Shown one piece after another: positions 60,951 to 64,000 of a stretch of DNA of 64,000 nt. The notes beneath the pieces were generated by a model. It was not told where the DNA came from and made no database searches. It worked only from the letters and a program-made list of their open reading frames with translations. Positions within the stretch are counted from its first letter, which is position 1. Each line of letters begins with the position of its first letter. The stretch spans positions 372,001-436,000 of the forward strand of contig NZ_CP085173.1 in NCBI RefSeq assembly GCF_020616555.1, written 5' to 3'. Origin of the DNA: Streptomyces longhuiensis (GTDB taxonomy: Bacteria > Actinomycetota > Actinomycetes > Streptomycetales > Streptomycetaceae). The translations under genes and the position numbers were made by a program.

Positions 60951-61403
60951 GTGATGGAGGAAGACGAGACCAACCCGGTTGTCCGCGTCGGAGGTGACCG
61001 GCATCGAACGATCAGCCTGCGCTTCCACATGCTGACACGTTCGTACCCGGAAGAGCGAGATGACGTGATGCGCGACTTCCTCGTGACAGCTCAAGGTGAG
61101 TCGGCGCGGATCGAGGTCACGGTGAGGACCTGGGACGGTGACGGCCTCGACGTCTTCCTTGCCGAACTGGCAGAGGAGTTTCGTGGCTGGAACGGCACCA
61201 AGACCTGGCGCTCCCTTGAGGACGACTTGACGCTGGCTGCCGAGCACGCAGGATCACACGTCCGGTTGACGTGGGGGCTGCATGACCGTCTCCCCGATGA
61301 CGAGTGGCGTTTCGAGATGGCGACCTTCCATGCCCCTGGAGAAGACATGCGCCGCCTTGCCATCGAGATGCGTACCTTCCTGAAGTCGGACCCGCTGAAG
61401 TAA
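60951..61403 (+). CDS. DUF6228-like protein
   Basis: A 150-residue beta-rich protein. ISLRFHMLTRSYPEE, ESARIEVTVRTWDGDGLDVF, LAELAEEFRGWNGTKTWRSL and HVRLTWGLHDRL resemble the DUF6228 family, which is frequent as orphan immunity-type genes in actinobacteria. It starts at GTG-ATG (60951/60954). With the two SUKH genes and the DUF6881-like gene it makes a fourth orphan immunity-type gene in this window. The assignment is from pattern memory. Confidence 0.6.
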   Translation: MMEEDETNPVVRVGGDRHRTISLRFHMLTRSYPEERDDVMRDFLVTAQGESARIEVTVRTWDGDGLDVFLAELAEEFRGWNGTKTWRSLEDDLTLAAEHAGSHVRLTWGLHDRLPDDEWRFEMATFHAPGEDMRRLAIEMRTFLKSDPLK

Positions 61404-61424
61404 GCGGAGATAGCTCTCAGCCGT

Positions 61425-62260
61425 CTACGGGCCACCCAACACGCCAAGTTGTTGGTAGGTGATCAAGCAGCAGGCGAGTTTGAGAAACGCTTCGGGAATG
61501 TCGGCCCGCCGTTCCCAAGGCATCCACAGACGTCGGAAGCCGTGTAAACAGGCAAAGATCCTTTCGACGACCCACCGGTAGGTGCCCAGACCACTGCCGT
61601 GCCGAGTACCACGTCGGGCGATCGCCGGCACGCTGCCTCGATCGCTGACCTGGTCCCGGTAGATGTCGTGGTCGTAGCCGCGGTCAGCGAATAGCGAATC
61701 CGGTTTGTGGCGGGGACGACCGACCCGGCCGCGGATCGGTGGAATGGTGTCGAACAGGGGCAGTAGCTGGGTCACGTCGTTGCGGTTGCCGCCGGTGAGC
61801 AAGACCGCGTGCGGGGTGCCGTGCCCGTCGGTGATCAGGTGGTGCTTTGAGCCGGCTCGGCCTCGGTCAACTGGCGACGGGCCCATGTGATGCCCCCTTT
61901 TAGCGCCCTGACGTGGGACGAGTCGACGACGAAACGGGACCACTCCAGTCGGGAGGCCGCGTTGAGGTCGGCGAGCAGGACTTCGTGAAGTGCCTGCCAG
62001 ACACCCGCCTCATTCCAGTCCCGCAAGCGTCGCCAGCAGGTCATACCCGAGCCGAAGCCAAGCTCCTTGGGTAGGTACTCCCACTGGATCCCGGTGTGCA
62101 GCACATACAGGATCCCGCACAACACATCCCGGTCAGGCAACGGCTTGCGACCTGGGTGCCGGAAGCACCGTTCGCCCTGCGGCAGCAGCGGCTTCAGACG
62201 GTCGCACAGCTCATCCGGCACGACCCACGGCGACGTCTCCACACCAGACGGAACGCTCAA
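61425..62260 (-). CDS. IS5-superfamily (IS427-like) transposase, two frames
   Basis: Frame A (62260 to 61835) has VVPDELCDRLKPLLPQGERC, GILYVLHTGIQWEYLPKELG and the first Asp in FVVDSSHVRALKGG. Frame B (to 61425) has GPSPVDRGRAGSKHHLITDG, the second Asp in LFADRGYDHDIYRDQ and the Glu in YRWVVERIFACLHGFRRLWM. They join at a CTAAAAGGGGGC slip site near 61900, as is normal for the IS427 group. Frame A starts at TTG. It is related to, but clearly diverged from, the broken element at 6.9-7.7 kb. The IS ends were not fixed. Confidence 0.8.
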
Positions 62261-62592
62261 CTGCTCACGTAGGCACGGCCATCAGCAGCGATCCAGCCCA
62301 TTGTGTTAACCGCTGTCAGTCAGACCTCCACGGCAAGTGAGCCAGAACCAAAAGACTCGCGACCATGGCTCACCTTAAAAACGGGGTGCCTCTCACACTC
62401 GCGAACAACTGACTTCACGACCTGTGAAGAGAACCAGCGGCACGAATGACGGCTTGCTGCTTGCTGCCTGTCGGGGTCTGCACTGGTTCGGCTGTGTGAT
62501 CATTCTGGTGTCGTGGGATGCCGTGTGCGGGTGGGATGTCGCGTCTGGGTGGTCATTTGCCTGGGGCGGTAGAAGCAAGGAGAATCGATCTC
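62261..62592. other. Gap with no recognisable gene
   Basis: It probably contains one end of the IS and the promoter of the XRE gene. No coding sequence was recognised. Confidence 0.45.
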
Positions 62593-63000
62593 GTGGCCAA
62601 TGCACTTCAGGAATTGGTGAAGAACCGGCTGGAGCAACAGGGCTGGTCCTACGGTGATGTGGCCCGGCGTGGTGGTATCCCACGTTCGACGGTCCATCAT
62701 CTGGCGACCGTGGCGCAGGTGGCGCGGATGCCGCAGCAGGCCACCCTGGAGGGTTTGGCGAGGGGGCTGGAGCTGCCTCTGGACGCGGTGCGCCGGGCGG
62801 CCGCGGAGGCGTGCGGTATTCATCTGTATTTCGAGGACGGTGCCGGTTCCGCGGCCGATCCGGAGATCGCCACGTTGATCGCGAGTCTGCAGCGGCTGTC
62901 GGATGCCGACCGCCGTCATGTCACCGCGCTCGTGGAGTCCCTTCTGCGCAGCACCCCCGACCACGACACCCAGACCGGCACCAGCCCGGGCTCGAGCTGA
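62593..63000 (+). CDS. XRE-family HTH regulator
   Basis: 135 residues. The HTH is LVKNRLEQQGWSYGDVARRG, then GIPRSTVHHLATVAQ and TLEGLARGLELPLDAVRRAA, an XRE/Cro unit with an extended loop. The C-terminal helices (IATLIASLQRLSDADRRHVT, ALVESLL) probably dimerise. AAGGAG at 62577-62582 supports the GTG at 62593 over the longer frame. Streptomyces carry many paralogues of this short type. It is next to a convergent 80-residue gene. Confidence 0.8.
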   Translation: MANALQELVKNRLEQQGWSYGDVARRGGIPRSTVHHLATVAQVARMPQQATLEGLARGLELPLDAVRRAAAEACGIHLYFEDGAGSAADPEIATLIASLQRLSDADRRHVTALVESLLRSTPDHDTQTGTSPGSS

Positions 63001-63071
63001 CGTCGGTGGCGCCCGGCTCCTTGTGCTTCACCGTCTTGGGCTGACCGTGGTCCTACCGGCCGCCTGATGTG

Positions 63072-63314
63072 TCACCGTCTGTCGGTGAGGGTTCTCAGCC
63101 ATCTGATGACTGTGGCCACGGCCTGGTAGTCGAGTTCGGCGATGCTGGTGATGGCACGCAGGTCGGAGGTCCGTGGGGTGATGCAGGCGGCGTCGAGGGC
63201 ACAGTGCAGCAGCACCTGGTGTGCCTGGGAGGCCGGCAGGTCCTGGTCCGCGCGCATCTGGGCACGCAGGAGCGCGGCAATGGGCAGGGGCGGTGTCGGG
63301 TGGTTCAGGGGCAC
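63072..63314 (-). CDS. Hypothetical protein, 80 aa
   Basis: An all-helical small protein: IAALLRAQMRADQDLPASQA, VLLHCALDAACITP, then IAELDYQAVATVIRWLRTL. The GTG at 63314 overlaps the stop of the truncated transposase gene upstream, so the original start may have been replaced when the IS3-type element was cut. No family is recognised. It is convergent with the XRE gene. Confidence 0.45.
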   Translation of the reverse strand: MPLNHPTPPLPIAALLRAQMRADQDLPASQAHQVLLHCALDAACITPRTSDLRAITSIAELDYQAVATVIRWLRTLTDRR

Positions 63315-63913
63315 AGGCCGGTTCCTGTCGTGAGAGAGGGCTGGTCGGCCGGCGCTCCCTGGAGGCCGGCGCGGCGCATGAGGAGTTCCACGGTGCCGTG
63401 GCTGACGGTGATGCCGTAGCCGTGGGTGAGTTCGCTGTGAATGCGCCGGTATCCGAAGGTGCCGTTCGAGGCGGCGTGGATGACCGTGATGAGTTCGGTG
63501 AGCCAGGCGTGCCGCAGGGCGCGTGGGGAGGGCGGGCGGGAACGCCAGGTGAAGTAGCCGGACTCGGTCACCCCCAGGACCCGCGCGGCCACCCGCACCG
63601 GCAGGCCCTCCCTGGCCATCACATGTACTGCCTCGAACCGTCTTTTCGGGGAAAGGACCTCCCGCAGCAGCTCACTCACGCGCCGCAGCGCAGAAAGCTC
63701 GGTCTCCAGCTGTGTGATCCGCTGGCGCGCGGCGGCAAGGTCCTGCCCGGTGGAGGGGGCGTGTGCGCTGCGGCCCAGATGCGGCAGATGCCGGCGCCGC
63801 CACTGGTAGAGAGTGGGGCCTGGCAGGCCCAGCGCAGCGGCGACGTTCTTGACGGGTTCACCGTCGGCCAGTATCTGCAGGGCCTGGCGGCGCAGTTCGG
63901 GTGGATATCGCAT
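63305..63913 (-). pseudogene. IS3-family transposase, C-terminally truncated
   Basis: About 202 residues. The N-terminal HTH (RYPPELRRQALQILADGEPV, VAAALGLPGPTLYQWRRRHL) and leucine-zipper-like region (RQRITQLETELSALRRVSEL) are OrfA-type. They are fused in frame to the OrfB start (RFEAVHVMAREGLPVRVAAR, SGYFTWRSRPPSPR, FGYRRIHSELTHGYGITVSH). The frame ends in GTGLCP where the DDE catalytic core should begin, so all three catalytic acids are missing. The far end of the element lies near or beyond the window edge. Confidence 0.75.
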
Positions 63914-64000
63914 GAGTCTGTGTGCTTCTGTCGGATGCCGAAGTGAAGACAAGACGAGGTCCCTGGATCCAGAGGATCAGGCCGGGACCGGGGAGATGGC

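Noticed and set aside
61835..61943. Frameshifts in the transposases at 58.3 and 61.4 kb as evidence of decay
   Set aside because: Both occur at slippery A/G runs where IS5-group elements normally use programmed -1 frameshifting, so I keep these genes as intact. Only the element at 6.9 kb has an extra, abnormal break.
1..64000. CRISPR arrays, tRNA or rRNA genes
   Set aside because: I found no regularly spaced repeats, and no tRNA cloverleaf or rRNA segment was evident by eye. A tRNAscan run would be needed to exclude a tRNA fully.

Overview
The window is about 70% G+C, with GTG starts, GGAGG-type ribosome-binding sites and many Streptomyces-type families (Lsr2 domain, SUKH genes, mycothiol-dependent DinB proteins, two-component systems, IS5-family elements). 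It is best read as accessory Streptomyces DNA, probably a chromosome arm or large plasmid. No rRNA, tRNA, CRISPR array or replication origin was seen. Decay is heavy: at least ten gene remnants and five insertion sequences or parts of them.

Layout. 1-4.5 kb: a broken DUF1206 gene, a VanZ-like gene, small membrane proteins and orphan SUKH/DUF6881-like genes. 4.6-7.7 kb: an intact IS with a passenger gene, a lipoprotein, an inverted copy of the same IS end, and a broken second IS. 7.9-11.4 kb: a mycothiol-dependent enzyme, a VOC protein divergent from an ECF sigma factor with a SnoaL-like tail, and a SUKH-Lsr2 fusion. 11.5-18 kb: a lamin-tail secreted protein, GNAT, an RNA-repair fusion protein, and a Doc-like toxin-antitoxin pair. 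18.7-25 kb: a membrane-anchored GH5 hydrolase, a lipoprotein, remains of a conjugative-element operon, and a SpoIIE-type phosphatase. 26-31 kb: RHS and hydrolase remnants, a two-component pair, a COG4705 membrane protein, and a PstS-like phosphate-binding protein. 31.8-38.7 kb: a histidine kinase divergent from a lipoprotein, two ABC ATPases, a large FtsX-type permease and a response regulator, which together look like one envelope-sensing unit. 38.9-41 kb: an iron-box-controlled efe locus in which EfeO and EfeB are ruined and EfeU is intact. 42-44 kb: an EamA exporter divergent from a LysR regulator.

44.2-55.4 kb is the most interesting part. Two divergent operons share an intergenic region with two DmdR/IdeR-type iron boxes. 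Leftward runs a complete nickel/peptide-family ABC importer (binding lipoprotein, two permeases, double ATPase). Rightward run a VioC/AsnO-like Fe(II)/2-oxoglutarate hydroxylase, SbnB-like, SbnH-like and SbnA-like enzymes (2,3-diaminopropionate synthesis plus a PLP decarboxylase) and a MATE exporter. No NRPS or NIS synthetase is present. I infer iron-repressed synthesis, export and re-uptake of a small diamino chelator that may not have been described.

55.6-64 kb: a BlaR1/BlaI-like pair beside a perfect TTAGG-palindrome, a MOSC protein, three more IS5/IS3-family transposases, a coupled Cys-rich gene pair cut by an IS, and several small hypothetical genes.
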